DNA of 64,000 nucleotides, taken from positions 11,588-75,587 of the forward strand of contig CAAGDX010000018.1 in the NCBI GenBank assembly GCA_900768685.1, written 5' to 3'. Positions within the stretch are counted from its first letter, which is position 1. Each line of letters starts with the position of its first letter. The notes below the pieces were generated by a model that saw only the letters and a program-made list of their open reading frames with translations, was not told the origin of the DNA and did no database searches. Source of the stretch: Bacteroidales bacterium. GTDB lineage: Bacteria > Bacteroidota > Bacteroidia > Bacteroidales > Muribaculaceae. Shown here piece after piece: positions 44,725-53,759 of the stretch. The position numbers were made by a program, and so were the translations under genes.

Positions 44725-46872
44725 ATGAAAAAATTAAAATTTTTATCTCTTATTGCAATGACAATACCTTTTGCTGCCGCAACATCCTGCTGCTCAGACG
44801 AATGCAATGATGAAAAAATCATTGAACGCCCGGCAGAAGTGAAAATTGAAAACAGGCATTATTCTATTGATGTGCTTGAAGCATTAGGCAGAGTTTCCGG
44901 TCCGGAGGTTTCTCCCGATGGAAAGAAAGTGCTCTTTAACATCTCTTACGAAAATGTGGAGCAAAACAAGAGCAACAACGAACTTTACGTGATGAATATT
45001 GATGGTACGGAGCAGGTTCGCCTCACTCGTACTGCCAAGTCTGAAGGCGGTGCTACCTGGATTGAAGAGGGAAAACGCATCGCATTTATCTATGCTGACA
45101 AAGATGGTGTGCCACAACTTTGGGTGATGAACGCCGACGGCTCAGAACGTAAATGTGTTTCAAATTTTGAAAACGGTGTGGAAGGTTTCAAGTTTTCACC
45201 GGACAGCAAAAAGGTGATTTTGATTTCATCCGTGAAATATTCCCGCGAGGCTAAGGACGTTTATGAGGACCTTCCGAATGCTACGGGACGTGTTATAGAC
45301 GACCTGATGTACAAACACTGGGACCAGTGGACAAAAGATATTCCACACCCGTTCCTTGCAGATTTTTGTGGTGACGGAATCTCTAATATAGAAGATATTA
45401 TGGCAGCAGAGCCATACGAATGTCCTATGCGTCCTTTCGGCGGTGCTGAATCTTTCGCTTGGGCTCCGGACGGAAAATCTCTCGTTTACTGCTCTCGCAA
45501 GAAAACAGGTCTTGAATACGCTCTTTCCACTAATTCCGACCTCTACCTTTACAATCTTGAGGACAAAACTACTCGCAACCTCACGGAAGGTATGATGGGT
45601 TACGACACAAATCCTGCTTTTTCTCCGGATGGCAATCAACTTGCATGGTTGAGCATGGAACATGATGGCTATGAAAGCGATAAAAACCGCATCTTCGTGA
45701 TGGATATGGCAACAGGTGAAAAACGTGACCTCACTACGGACTGGGATTACACTGCCGATGCTATTGCTTGGAATCCTAACGGCAAAGACATCTATTTCAT
45801 TGCCGCATATCAGGGTGTGACTCCTATTTTCAGCATAAACGTGGAAAGCAAAGAGGTTAAAACAGTAGCCGACGGCGTTTGCGACTATGCAGCACTCTCT
45901 CCTGCGGGTGAAAACAAACTTATCTCTATGTTCCACTCTTTCTGTGCTCCAAACGAGATTTGCTCTATTGAAAACGGCAATGTTACCAAGATTACTTCCG
46001 TAAACGATGAACTCCTCGCTGCCGTGGATATGCCAAAAGTGGAAAAACGCTTGATTCCTACTACAGACGGAAAAGAAATGACTACTTGGGTGCTTTATCC
46101 AGCGGATTTTGATGCAAAAAAGAAATATCCGGCTATCCTATACTGCCAGGGTGGACCGCAACAGGCTGTAAGTCAGTTCTGGAGTTACCGCTGGAACCTC
46201 GCTCTTATGGCTGCTCAGGGCTATATCGTGATAGCACCTAACCGCCGCGGACTTCCGGGATTCGGCACGGAATGGGAAGAACAAATTTCCAAGGACTATC
46301 CGGGACAAAATATGCGTGACTACCTCAGTGCGGTTGATGAAATGAAGAAAGAATCATACATCGATGCCGAGCATATCGGTGCTGTCGGTGCAAGTTACGG
46401 CGGCTATTCCGTTTATTGGCTTGCAGGCAACCATGACGGTCGTTTCGCTTGTCTTATAGCACATGCAGGTATATTCAATATGGAAGCACAGTACCTTGAA
46501 ACAGAGGAAATGTGGTTCGCAAACTGGGATATGGGCGGTGCATATTGGGATAAAGACAATAAGGCTGCTCAAAACACGTTTGCTAACGGTTCTCCTCACC
46601 GTTTCGTGGACAAGTGGACTGCTCCTATCCTGATTACTCACGGAGAATACGATTTCCGCATTCTTTCATCACAAGGTGAAATGGCGTTTAATGCGGCACG
46701 TCTGCGTGGTGTACCTGCGGAAATGCTTATCTTCCCGGATGAAAATCACTGGATTCTCAAGCCGCAAAATGCTGTTATGTGGCAGAGAGTGTTCTTCCGT
46801 TGGCTTGATAAATGGCTTAAGGGCGAAGATTACGTGAATCCACCGCTTTATGCCGCTCCTGAAGAAAAATAA
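44725..46872 (+). CDS. S9 family prolyl-oligopeptidase-like peptidase (DPP5-like)
   Basis: 715 residues. The N-terminus resembles a signal with Cys residues (TSCCSDEC), so it may be a lipoprotein. Residues about 60-430 form a beta-propeller (repeats such as GPEVSPDGKKVLF, NPAFSPDGNQLAWLS), and the C-terminal alpha/beta-hydrolase holds the triad S557 (GASYGGY), D643 (THGEYDFRI) and H675 (ENHWI). The sequence is closest in appearance to dipeptidyl peptidase 5 (S9C), a periplasmic enzyme of Porphyromonas and relatives that releases dipeptides for energy metabolism. Specificity is inferred. Confidence 0.93.
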   Translation: MKKLKFLSLIAMTIPFAAATSCCSDECNDEKIIERPAEVKIENRHYSIDVLEALGRVSGPEVSPDGKKVLFNISYENVEQNKSNNELYVMNIDGTEQVRLTRTAKSEGGATWIEEGKRIAFIYADKDGVPQLWVMNADGSERKCVSNFENGVEGFKFSPDSKKVILISSVKYSREAKDVYEDLPNATGRVIDDLMYKHWDQWTKDIPHPFLADFCGDGISNIEDIMAAEPYECPMRPFGGAESFAWAPDGKSLVYCSRKKTGLEYALSTNSDLYLYNLEDKTTRNLTEGMMGYDTNPAFSPDGNQLAWLSMEHDGYESDKNRIFVMDMATGEKRDLTTDWDYTADAIAWNPNGKDIYFIAAYQGVTPIFSINVESKEVKTVADGVCDYAALSPAGENKLISMFHSFCAPNEICSIENGNVTKITSVNDELLAAVDMPKVEKRLIPTTDGKEMTTWVLYPADFDAKKKYPAILYCQGGPQQAVSQFWSYRWNLALMAAQGYIVIAPNRRGLPGFGTEWEEQISKDYPGQNMRDYLSAVDEMKKESYIDAEHIGAVGASYGGYSVYWLAGNHDGRFACLIAHAGIFNMEAQYLETEEMWFANWDMGGAYWDKDNKAAQNTFANGSPHRFVDKWTAPILITHGEYDFRILSSQGEMAFNAARLRGVPAEMLIFPDENHWILKPQNAVMWQRVFFRWLDKWLKGEDYVNPPLYAAPEEK

Positions 46873-46911
46873 TAAATCATCATTCTTATAAATAAATATC
46901 AAATTGTGAAG

Positions 46912-46947
46912 ATTGCCTTGGATTGTGAAATTCGGGGCAATTTTTTT
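46912..46947 (+). terminator. Terminator of the peptidase gene
   Basis: ATTGCC (46912-46917) pairs with GGCAAT (46936-46941) and seven T follow. Confidence 0.75.
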
Positions 46948-47000
46948 GTATGTTAGGTGCAAAGTCTATCCGACTTGCCGCAAGCTCTCCAAGCTTGCAT

Positions 47001-47124
47001 CTTGGCATTATCCGGGTTCACTTGGGATGCCGTGGCATGCCACGGCACTACAGGTGGGGGATGTCTTGGCGTTATCCGGGTTCACTTGGGATGCCGTGGC
47101 GTGCCACGGCACTACAGGTGTGGG
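47001..47124. repeat. 64-bp tandem duplication containing a 20-nt palindrome
   Basis: Two copies (47001-47064 and 47065-47124) differ at only a few bases. Copy 1 has a perfect palindrome at 47028-47047 (TGCCGTGGCA and its complement); copy 2 has the same at 47092-47111 with central changes. It lies between the 3' ends of the S9 peptidase and ferritin genes, and is more G+C rich than its surroundings. It resembles a REP-type intergenic element. Confidence 0.92.
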
Positions 47125-47145
47125 AGCCGGATTTGCTGTGATTTA

Positions 47146-47670
47146 TTATTCTTCTGTGTTTGCGAGAGGAGAAGGAACTGAATAAGCACGAGCAGCGAGT
47201 TCCTGGTCGAGCATATAGTGACCCATACCGTTATCACCGATAAGTGTGAATTTGTCGATGAGAACCTGTGCGTTTTCTTCTTCTTCAACTTGCTCTGTTA
47301 TAAACCATTTGAGGTGTTCGCGAGAAGCATAGTCTTTTTCTTCTTCTGCAAGAGCATAGAGATTGTTGATAAGAGCGGTAACCTTACGTTCGTGTTCAAG
47401 AGTAGCCTTGAATGCTTCAAGCGGGCAGCACCATTCAGTAGGAACTTCAGCAATAGGTTTGAGGATAACGCGTCCGCCGCGGCTATTGATGTAGTTCATA
47501 AAGATTTGAGCGTGGTCCTGTTCTTCTTTAAATTGGATTTTGAACCAGTTTGCAACGCCCGGTCTTCCCTGAGCTTCAAAGTTCATACCCATAGAGAGAT
47601 AGAGATAAGCAGACCAAAGTTCTGCGTTAATCTGCTCGTTAAGAGCAGCTTCCATTTTTTCACTAAGCAT
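47146..47670 (-). CDS. ftnA: Ferritin (non-heme)
   Basis: 174 residues. Ferroxidase ligands E17, E50, H53, E94, Q127 and E130 are all present in a four-helix ferritin sequence (INAELWSAYLYLSMGMNFEAQG, FKEEQDHAQIFMNYINSRGG, EHERKVTALINNLYALAEEEKDYAS). It stores iron as ferric mineral and protects against oxidative stress. It is last in a series of minus-strand genes; no separate promoter was recognised in the 41-bp gap upstream. Confidence 0.96.
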   Translation of the reverse strand: MLSEKMEAALNEQINAELWSAYLYLSMGMNFEAQGRPGVANWFKIQFKEEQDHAQIFMNYINSRGGRVILKPIAEVPTEWCCPLEAFKATLEHERKVTALINNLYALAEEEKDYASREHLKWFITEQVEEEENAQVLIDKFTLIGDNGMGHYMLDQELAARAYSVPSPLANTEE

Positions 47671-47711
47671 AATAAAAGTAAATTTAGTATAGTTAAATAA
47701 GTTGTTGTTTC

Positions 47712-48314
47712 TTATGATTGACGTCGGATAACGTATTTTTTGTCGTTAAGTTCAAATGTAAACGACTGTTTGTCGCTGTTCATTTTTATGTCGTCCATTT
47801 CAAGGACAATAGAAGCTTTTTCCATAAAGATGGCTCTTATTTTTGTAGCCACGTTTTGGGCGATAATAGTTTTGTACTGCACTGCTGTGGAGTCGTTGCT
47901 GTCTGCTGCAAAGTTTGGCAAAAGCACGGTTTGCGGTTCAAAAACGGTGGTAACGGATTCCGGCAGATAGTAAACTTTTACTTCGTCATCGTCTGTAACT
48001 TCCCATGTTCCAGTTGCTCTTATGGTTCCGGATGCAGAGAAAGTTGTGGCTTGGAGAAAGCCTCTGTCTGCAGTGAGAGCGGAAGTTACGTTCACAATAC
48101 CTTCAAAATTTATTGCTCCTCCACATTTGTCTTCATCTTTTTGCATGTGATAAATGCGAGTAACAGCAATAACCGCTTCATCGTCTGAGCTTAACTGTGA
48201 CGGTGCGGAAGCCCATGTGCCTACAAGGTTGTTTGCGAGGTCTTCTTTGCCGTTGCAAGACGTGAGAATAGATAATGAAATACAAATTAGCGAAAGTAGG
48301 AGTGATTTTTTCAT
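47712..48314 (-). CDS. Lipocalin-like lipoprotein of unknown function
   Basis: 200 residues. Lipobox LTSC (C20). The start of the mature part (DLANNLVGTWASAPSQ) and alternating strands (FLQATTFSASGTIRATGTWEV, DEVKVYYLP, SFTFELNDKKYVIRR) suggest a lipocalin-like beta barrel of the kind common in Bacteroidales. No function can be assigned. Located between waaA and ferritin, same strand. Confidence 0.75.
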   Translation of the reverse strand: MKKSLLLSLICISLSILTSCNGKEDLANNLVGTWASAPSQLSSDDEAVIAVTRIYHMQKDEDKCGGAINFEGIVNVTSALTADRGFLQATTFSASGTIRATGTWEVTDDDEVKVYYLPESVTTVFEPQTVLLPNFAADSNDSTAVQYKTIIAQNVATKIRAIFMEKASIVLEMDDIKMNSDKQSFTFELNDKKYVIRRQS

Positions 48315-48378
48315 AACCTTATAATTCTATAGTTAACTATCTATTTTATAACGTTTTTGCAGGAATAAAAGTTTGAAT

Positions 48379-49629
48379 CTAAACGCTGAAAATATGCTTG
48401 AAAATAATATTTGTGGCACCTAAATTCCGTTTTATGTATGCTCGTGCTATTTCTGCGGCATCTGTGCGGTGTTTATGGTCCGTGGTGAGCAGAGTGAGGA
48501 TTTTTGCGGTCTCGGAAGTGCTTGAAACGGAAAATGCACCGCCCAGTGAAATCAAGTCCTTAGCCTCCTTGAATTTAGAGTATTTGGGACCGAAAACTAT
48601 CGGCATTCCATAGACAGCAGCCTCATTGATGTTGTGAATGCCGGCACCGAATCCTCCGCCTATGTATGCTATTTTGCCGTAGCGGTAAATGGTGGACAGT
48701 TTGCCGAAAGAGTCTATGATAAGTCCGCGAAGTTCCGGGGCTTTACCTGTAGTGGTGAATATTTTTTCGTACTCGGAGAGAAACAGGATTTTGCCCTGTT
48801 TTATGCTGCTTTTGAGTAGGTTCAAGCGGTGGTCGTTAAATTCGTGAGGTGCAATGATAAAAGTCACGTCAGGATTGCTGTTCAGCCATGCGGTGTAGTG
48901 AATTTCATCTGCGTGCCAACTGCTGCCGAAAATAATATCCACTCCTTTTCCGCCGCAAAGACGTTCTATTCCGGCAATCGGGGTAGGGGAGGAAACAATT
49001 TGTGTCACGCGGTCAAAGCGTGTGTCGCCTGCCACAGTCACATTTTCAATTCCTATTGATGCCAAAAGTTCTGCGGATGCCTGGTCCTGCACAAAAAGGT
49101 GTTTGTAGCATCTCAGGATGTCACGCATAAAACCTCCTCCGGGACGGAAAAATATCTGTTTCGGGCGGAAAATGGCGGAAATGATATAGACGGGGATGTT
49201 GTGTTTTCGGAGAGTTTGAATATAGTTTCCCCAAAATTCGTATTTCACGAAGATTGCCATTGACGGCTTCACACATTCCACAAATTTTGCGGCATTTTCA
49301 GGCTTGTCAAACGGCAGATACGCCACGGCATCCACTTTGTCGTAGTTTTTGCGAACCTCATAGCCTGAGGGGGAGAAAAACGTCAGGAGAATTTTCTTTT
49401 CCGGAAATTTCTCTTTTATCTGCTCTATGAGCGTTCTGCCTTGCTCGAATTCTCCGAGCGATGCGGCATGAATCCAGATAGGGTTGTCGCCGTCTTTGAA
49501 AAGTGATGGCAACTTCTCAAGGGTTTCTTTTTGCCCCTGAATCATCTGCGATATTTTGCGGCTTTTGATTGCTGCTATTTTAGCACCACAGGCGTAGAGG
49601 TTAATAGCCGTGTTGTATAGCCAATTCAT
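48379..49629 (-). CDS. waaA: 3-deoxy-D-manno-octulosonic acid (Kdo) transferase
   Basis: 416 residues. GT30 family: IWIHAASLGEFEQGRTLIEQIKEKFPEKKILLTFFSPSGYE (with the acceptor-side Glu in ASLGEFE), AIFVKYEFWGNYIQTL, VAGDTRFDRV, and the donor region YIGGGFGAGIHNINEAAVYGMPIVFGPKYSKFKEA. An N-terminal hydrophobic stretch anchors it at the inner membrane. It adds Kdo from CMP-Kdo to lipid A precursor. It starts 28 bases after gltX ends. Confidence 0.96.
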   Translation of the reverse strand: MNWLYNTAINLYACGAKIAAIKSRKISQMIQGQKETLEKLPSLFKDGDNPIWIHAASLGEFEQGRTLIEQIKEKFPEKKILLTFFSPSGYEVRKNYDKVDAVAYLPFDKPENAAKFVECVKPSMAIFVKYEFWGNYIQTLRKHNIPVYIISAIFRPKQIFFRPGGGFMRDILRCYKHLFVQDQASAELLASIGIENVTVAGDTRFDRVTQIVSSPTPIAGIERLCGGKGVDIIFGSSWHADEIHYTAWLNSNPDVTFIIAPHEFNDHRLNLLKSSIKQGKILFLSEYEKIFTTTGKAPELRGLIIDSFGKLSTIYRYGKIAYIGGGFGAGIHNINEAAVYGMPIVFGPKYSKFKEAKDLISLGGAFSVSSTSETAKILTLLTTDHKHRTDAAEIARAYIKRNLGATNIIFKHIFSV

Positions 49630-49657
49630 TGCACTTCCGTGGATTCGTGAAAAATCT

Positions 49658-51211
49658 TTATGCTTCCGGCAGTTTTATTCTCTGCACGCCGAGCAGTATG
49701 CGATTTATGGTTTCTTCTTTGCCTAAAAGTTCTGTGATGTCGAACATGTGAGGACCTTTACATTCGCCAACAACGGTGAGGCGGAAAGCATTCATCACAT
49801 TGCCCAGATGATAGCCTTTTTCTGCAATCCAGTTCAGTACGGCAGGTTCTGCGGCTGGAGTGGAGAAATCTTCCAGGCTGCGAAGCACTTCCGTAAGGTC
49901 TGTGAGAATCTGCGGCATTTGTTCGGACCAGCGTTTTTTTACTGCTTTTGCGTCGTATTCCGTAGGCTGCACAAAGAAGTATTTGCTTTGTTCCCAAAGG
50001 TCTTTCACAAAATTTATACGGTCTTTCACCAAATCTACAACCTTGGTGATGTATTCCATGCTGAAATCGTCTGTGTTTACGCCGTTTGCCTTAAGTACGG
50101 GGATAAACATTTCCGCGAGCACTTTGCTGTCTTTTTGCTGGAGGTAGTGGCGGTTGAACCATTTGCCTTTTTCAAAGTCGAATTTGGCACCACTGCGAGC
50201 ACAGCGGTCAAACGAGAACTTGCTGATAAGTTCGTCCATCGTCATTATTTCCGTGTCATCGCCCGGGTTCCAGCCTAAGAGGGCAAGGAAATTGATTACG
50301 GCTTCAGGCAGATAGCCGGATTCGCGATAGCCGGATGATATTTCGCCGCTTTTCGGGTCATGCCATTCAAGCGGGAAAACGGGGAAACCGAGGCGGTCAC
50401 CGTCACGCTTGCTGAGTTTGCCTTTGCCGTCAGGCTTGAGGAGCAACGGCAGGTGTACGAATTGCGGCATGGTGTCTTGCCAGCCAAATGCTTCATACAG
50501 AAGTACATGGAGTGGTGATGACGGCAACCATTCTTCACCGCGGATAACGTGTGTCACTTCCATGAGGTGGTCATCAACAATGTTGGCAAGGTGATAAGTC
50601 GGGAGGTCGTCGGAACTCTTGTAAAGCACTTTATCGTCAAGGATAGATGAGTTTATCACCACTTTTCCGCGGATAAGGTCGTTTACTTCCACGTCTCTGC
50701 CCGGCTCAATAAGAAAACGGACAACATATTTTTCACCGGCTGCAAGGAGTGCGTCAACTTCTTCTTTGCTCATTGCAAGTGAATTACGCATTTTGCCGCG
50801 AGTGGAGGCATCGTACTGGAAGTTAGGGTTTTCTGCGTGAGCCTTTTCAAGTTCTTCCGGGGTGTCGAAAGCGATGTATGCTTTTCCTGCATCCAGGAGG
50901 AGTTTTACGTGTTCTCGATAGATGTCACGGCGTTCGCTTTGCTTGTAAGGACCGTAGTTTCCGCCCTCTCTGACGCCTTCGTCTATTTCAATTCCGAGCC
51001 ACTTAAGTGCTTCATTTATATATTCTTCCGCTCCGGGAACAAATCTGCGAGAGTCTGTGTCTTCAATACGCAGAATCATTGTTCCGGCGTGCTGACGTGC
51101 AAAAAGATAGTTGTAAAGTGCGGTACGTACGCCGCCAATGTGTAACGGACCTGTTGGTGATGGTGCAAAACGCACTCTTACAGGACGTTCGGTATTATTA
51201 TTGTTGGTCAT
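49658..51211 (-). CDS. gltX: Glutamate-tRNA ligase
   Basis: 517 residues. Class I synthetase with HIGG at 24-27 ([26 protein letters not shown]) and KLSKRDG as the KMSKS-type loop. It charges tRNA-Glu in the cytoplasm. It has its own promoter 26 bases upstream and may be transcribed together with waaA. Confidence 0.97.
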   Translation of the reverse strand: MTNNNNTERPVRVRFAPSPTGPLHIGGVRTALYNYLFARQHAGTMILRIEDTDSRRFVPGAEEYINEALKWLGIEIDEGVREGGNYGPYKQSERRDIYREHVKLLLDAGKAYIAFDTPEELEKAHAENPNFQYDASTRGKMRNSLAMSKEEVDALLAAGEKYVVRFLIEPGRDVEVNDLIRGKVVINSSILDDKVLYKSSDDLPTYHLANIVDDHLMEVTHVIRGEEWLPSSPLHVLLYEAFGWQDTMPQFVHLPLLLKPDGKGKLSKRDGDRLGFPVFPLEWHDPKSGEISSGYRESGYLPEAVINFLALLGWNPGDDTEIMTMDELISKFSFDRCARSGAKFDFEKGKWFNRHYLQQKDSKVLAEMFIPVLKANGVNTDDFSMEYITKVVDLVKDRINFVKDLWEQSKYFFVQPTEYDAKAVKKRWSEQMPQILTDLTEVLRSLEDFSTPAAEPAVLNWIAEKGYHLGNVMNAFRLTVVGECKGPHMFDITELLGKEETINRILLGVQRIKLPEA

Positions 51212-51236
51212 TTCCCTTTGGCTTTTAATATTTTCG

Positions 51237-51267
51237 CAAAATTACGTAAAAAATGTGAAATATTCAA
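51237..51267 (-). promoter_or_regulatory. Promoter of gltX (TTGA-N19-TAATTTTG)
   Basis: On the minus strand TAATTTTG at 51244-51237 fits TAnnTTTG, and TTGA (51267-51264) is 19 bases upstream as a near-match to TTTG. Confidence 0.65.
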
Positions 51268-51279
51268 GTAAACTGTCGT

Positions 51280-52722
51280 CTATCTATCTCCCGGGTCTAA
51301 TATTCGCGGTGAAATATGGTAATATTTTTTGCCGTGGAGCGTGAATGGCTGCACCACACATTCCGTGCCGCTGCGGTGAGTGATGAAAAATCCTGTTTCA
51401 AGTGGTTTTGCATCTTTTGGCTTGGTACTTGTGATGATATCACCGTTGGATAGTGTGACGGTGCCGGAAAAGTTTTCCGTTAAGGTTGTTTTTACCTCAG
51501 AGGGTAACACTATGGGTGGAAAGTCTTTTTTGCCTAATTGCCGGGCAAGGCAGATGAGCAGGTAAGTATCGTCTGCGTCAGGCACACCGCGAGTTTTGTT
51601 CAGAGTGATGAGTGGAGCGGCGTTGTCTTTCGTGAAATCGCCATATACAATACCGTATGATGAGGCTGCGTATGCTTTTTCAAATGTGTCATATTCGCCG
51701 GACAGTTTCCACTGCCATGCCACTACGGCTGTAGCATGAAACAGCATGGTGGCAAGCAGAGCGGTTGTGATGATTTTAGGAGTACGGCTAATTGTGGGTG
51801 ATATAAATGTGAAGATGACTATAAATGCGTAAGTCTGTGCAAACCAGCCTGTTCGCCCTATTATCCCTGATGCTGACCCTATTGCCATACTTATCACGGA
51901 AGCAATGGCGAGCACTCCTGTTTTTGATGCGGCGAAACTGCGGAATTTTCCTCGAATTACTGCAATGACGATGCCTACTGCCACGAGAAGTGCAGCGGAG
52001 TCGCTTTTCAAGAGGAGCATCAGCAGTGTGTCGTCAGGTGTTTTGCTGCCGGACTCAAGTGCACGCATTATTATTCCCGGGGAAAAAGTCACCAGAAGCG
52101 AGCCTGTAGCAAATGATGCAAAAAGAACCTTGTTCGGCTTTTCTCCACTCAGAATAATGCTCAGTGAGACTGCGATACAGAGAGGAAATGATGCCGCTTC
52201 GTGCATCATTCCGCAGGCGAGGCAGGCAAAGGAGAGAAAAGCCAAATGAAGTTTGCTTTTCGGCTTGGTGTATATCTTGCTGAAAGCCCAAAGGCACATT
52301 CCGCAGGAGAAAACGTAATTAAATTGGCAGTCAAAAAGCATCATGTAGTCCCACCACGGTAGTGCAAACAGCATCACACCGGCAAGGATTGCCGCACTCG
52401 TGAAATTTTTTGAAAGCCCGGACAATTTTATTGTTTCAGAGTACATCAGTGCCGTGAAGCAACCGCAGATGCAGGCGAGCAGCCACTTTGGCAGCAAGAG
52501 CAGAGCCGTGAACAGTATGTTGGCTAATCTGCCATTTACGTTCAGCCAGTGCCTTGCTCCATTGAGAAGCCAATCAAGGAAACCGTCGCAATGTGCATTT
52601 GGCCCGGAAAAAACGCCCATGTAGGCTAAGTCGTCGCCGAAAAAAGGAGTGGCGGCAAGTTGCAGAGTTGCTGCAACCGCCACCACTGTTATGAGTATTT
52701 TTACGGCGTTCCTTTCCGGCAT
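51280..52722 (-). CDS. DUF6056 family polytopic membrane protein
   Basis: 480 residues with about nine to ten transmembrane helices in the first 340 residues, then a soluble C-terminal part of about 130 residues. The opening FFGDDLAYMGVF, GRHWLNVNGRLANI-like loop (ARHWLNVNGRLANILFTALL) and MMHEAASFPLCI are typical of DUF6056, a GtrII/GT-C-like group thought to be glycosyltransferases using lipid-linked sugars. The acidic GDD in the first loop is the likely catalytic position. It begins 21 bases after korB ends. Confidence 0.8.
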   Translation of the reverse strand: MPERNAVKILITVVAVAATLQLAATPFFGDDLAYMGVFSGPNAHCDGFLDWLLNGARHWLNVNGRLANILFTALLLLPKWLLACICGCFTALMYSETIKLSGLSKNFTSAAILAGVMLFALPWWDYMMLFDCQFNYVFSCGMCLWAFSKIYTKPKSKLHLAFLSFACLACGMMHEAASFPLCIAVSLSIILSGEKPNKVLFASFATGSLLVTFSPGIIMRALESGSKTPDDTLLMLLLKSDSAALLVAVGIVIAVIRGKFRSFAASKTGVLAIASVISMAIGSASGIIGRTGWFAQTYAFIVIFTFISPTISRTPKIITTALLATMLFHATAVVAWQWKLSGEYDTFEKAYAASSYGIVYGDFTKDNAAPLITLNKTRGVPDADDTYLLICLARQLGKKDFPPIVLPSEVKTTLTENFSGTVTLSNGDIITSTKPKDAKPLETGFFITHRSGTECVVQPFTLHGKKYYHISPRILDPGDR

Positions 52723-52743
52723 TTGAAGAAAAGCCTGATTTTT

Positions 52744-53757
52744 TTATTTCACTTCCCAGGTTTCACCTGCCAGAATCATATCGCGGAGTGAAGAGAAACC
52801 TTTCTTGGCACGTACTTCCGCAACTTGATGTTCCACTTCCTCGTTGTACGTAAGTCCTTCAACGTCTCGGATAACACCCACAGCCAGAGGCAGTTCGTGT
52901 CCGTCCATCATAGCGAGTTGCTGGTGGAGGAAGTTGCTTTGGCAGTGTGCATCGTGAACGAGAACATCATCTATAGTGTATCCGTCTTTGCCTATTTCCA
53001 CAGCCTTAAGTCCGAAACCGTCTTGAACTATACCCTTGTTGCTTTCTTTGCCGAAAATCATCTTTTCGCCGTGAACAAGGTGGATAGTTCTGTCTGCACG
53101 GGTTTCGCGGTCTGTGATAAAGTTGTGAATACCGTTGTTGAAAATCATACAGTTTGTAAGCATTTCCACAACGGAGGCACCTTTATGGCGTGCTGCTGCC
53201 ACCATCACTTCCTGTGAAGTGGCGAGTTCCACGTCAATGGCACGTGCAAAGAAGTTTCCTCTTGCTCCAAATACGAGTTCTGCCGGGATAAACGGGTCTT
53301 CCGTAGTTCCGTAAGGAGAAGATTTGGAAACGAAGCCGCGGTCACTTGTAGGAGAATACTGTCCTTTTGTGAGACCGTAAATTTTATTGTTAAAGAGGAT
53401 AATGTTGATGTCGATGTTGCGGCGTACGGCATGGATAAAGTGGTTACCACCGATAGCAAGTCCGTCACCGTCGCCGGAAATCTGCCATACGGTCATTTCC
53501 GGATTTGCCACTTTAAAGCCTGTAGCGATAGCGGCTGCACGTCCGTGGATAGTGTGGAAGCCGTAAGTGTTCATATAGTAAGGCAGACGAGAACTGCAAC
53601 CGATACCGGAAATTACAGCCGTCATGTGTGGTGCTACTCCGAGGGTAGCCATAGCCTTGTGCAGAGAGTTGAGAATAGCATGGTCGCCGCAGCCGGGACA
53701 CCAGCGTACGGGTTGGTCACTCTTGTAGTCTGCTGCTGTATATTTTGTTTCTTCCAT
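52744..53757 (-). CDS. korB: 2-oxoglutarate:ferredoxin oxidoreductase, beta subunit
   Basis: 337 residues. Thiamine diphosphate-binding subunit: RWCPGCGDHAIL near the N-terminus, GDGDGLAIGGNHFIHAVRRNIDINIILFNNKIYGLTKGQ as the ThDP motif. With the alpha subunit it converts 2-oxoglutarate to succinyl-CoA with ferredoxin, and can run in the reductive direction in anaerobes. It starts 2 bases after korA stops. Confidence 0.94.
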   Translation of the reverse strand: MEETKYTAADYKSDQPVRWCPGCGDHAILNSLHKAMATLGVAPHMTAVISGIGCSSRLPYYMNTYGFHTIHGRAAAIATGFKVANPEMTVWQISGDGDGLAIGGNHFIHAVRRNIDINIILFNNKIYGLTKGQYSPTSDRGFVSKSSPYGTTEDPFIPAELVFGARGNFFARAIDVELATSQEVMVAAARHKGASVVEMLTNCMIFNNGIHNFITDRETRADRTIHLVHGEKMIFGKESNKGIVQDGFGLKAVEIGKDGYTIDDVLVHDAHCQSNFLHQQLAMMDGHELPLAVGVIRDVEGLTYNEEVEHQVAEVRAKKGFSSLRDMILAGETWEVK

Positions 53758-53759
53758 GA

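Noticed and set aside
46913..47185. Three overlapping plus-strand open frames of 63-90 codons
   Set aside because: All three frames are open through the 64-bp duplication, they start in the terminator region or inside it, overlap the ferritin gene end, and show no protein-like composition.
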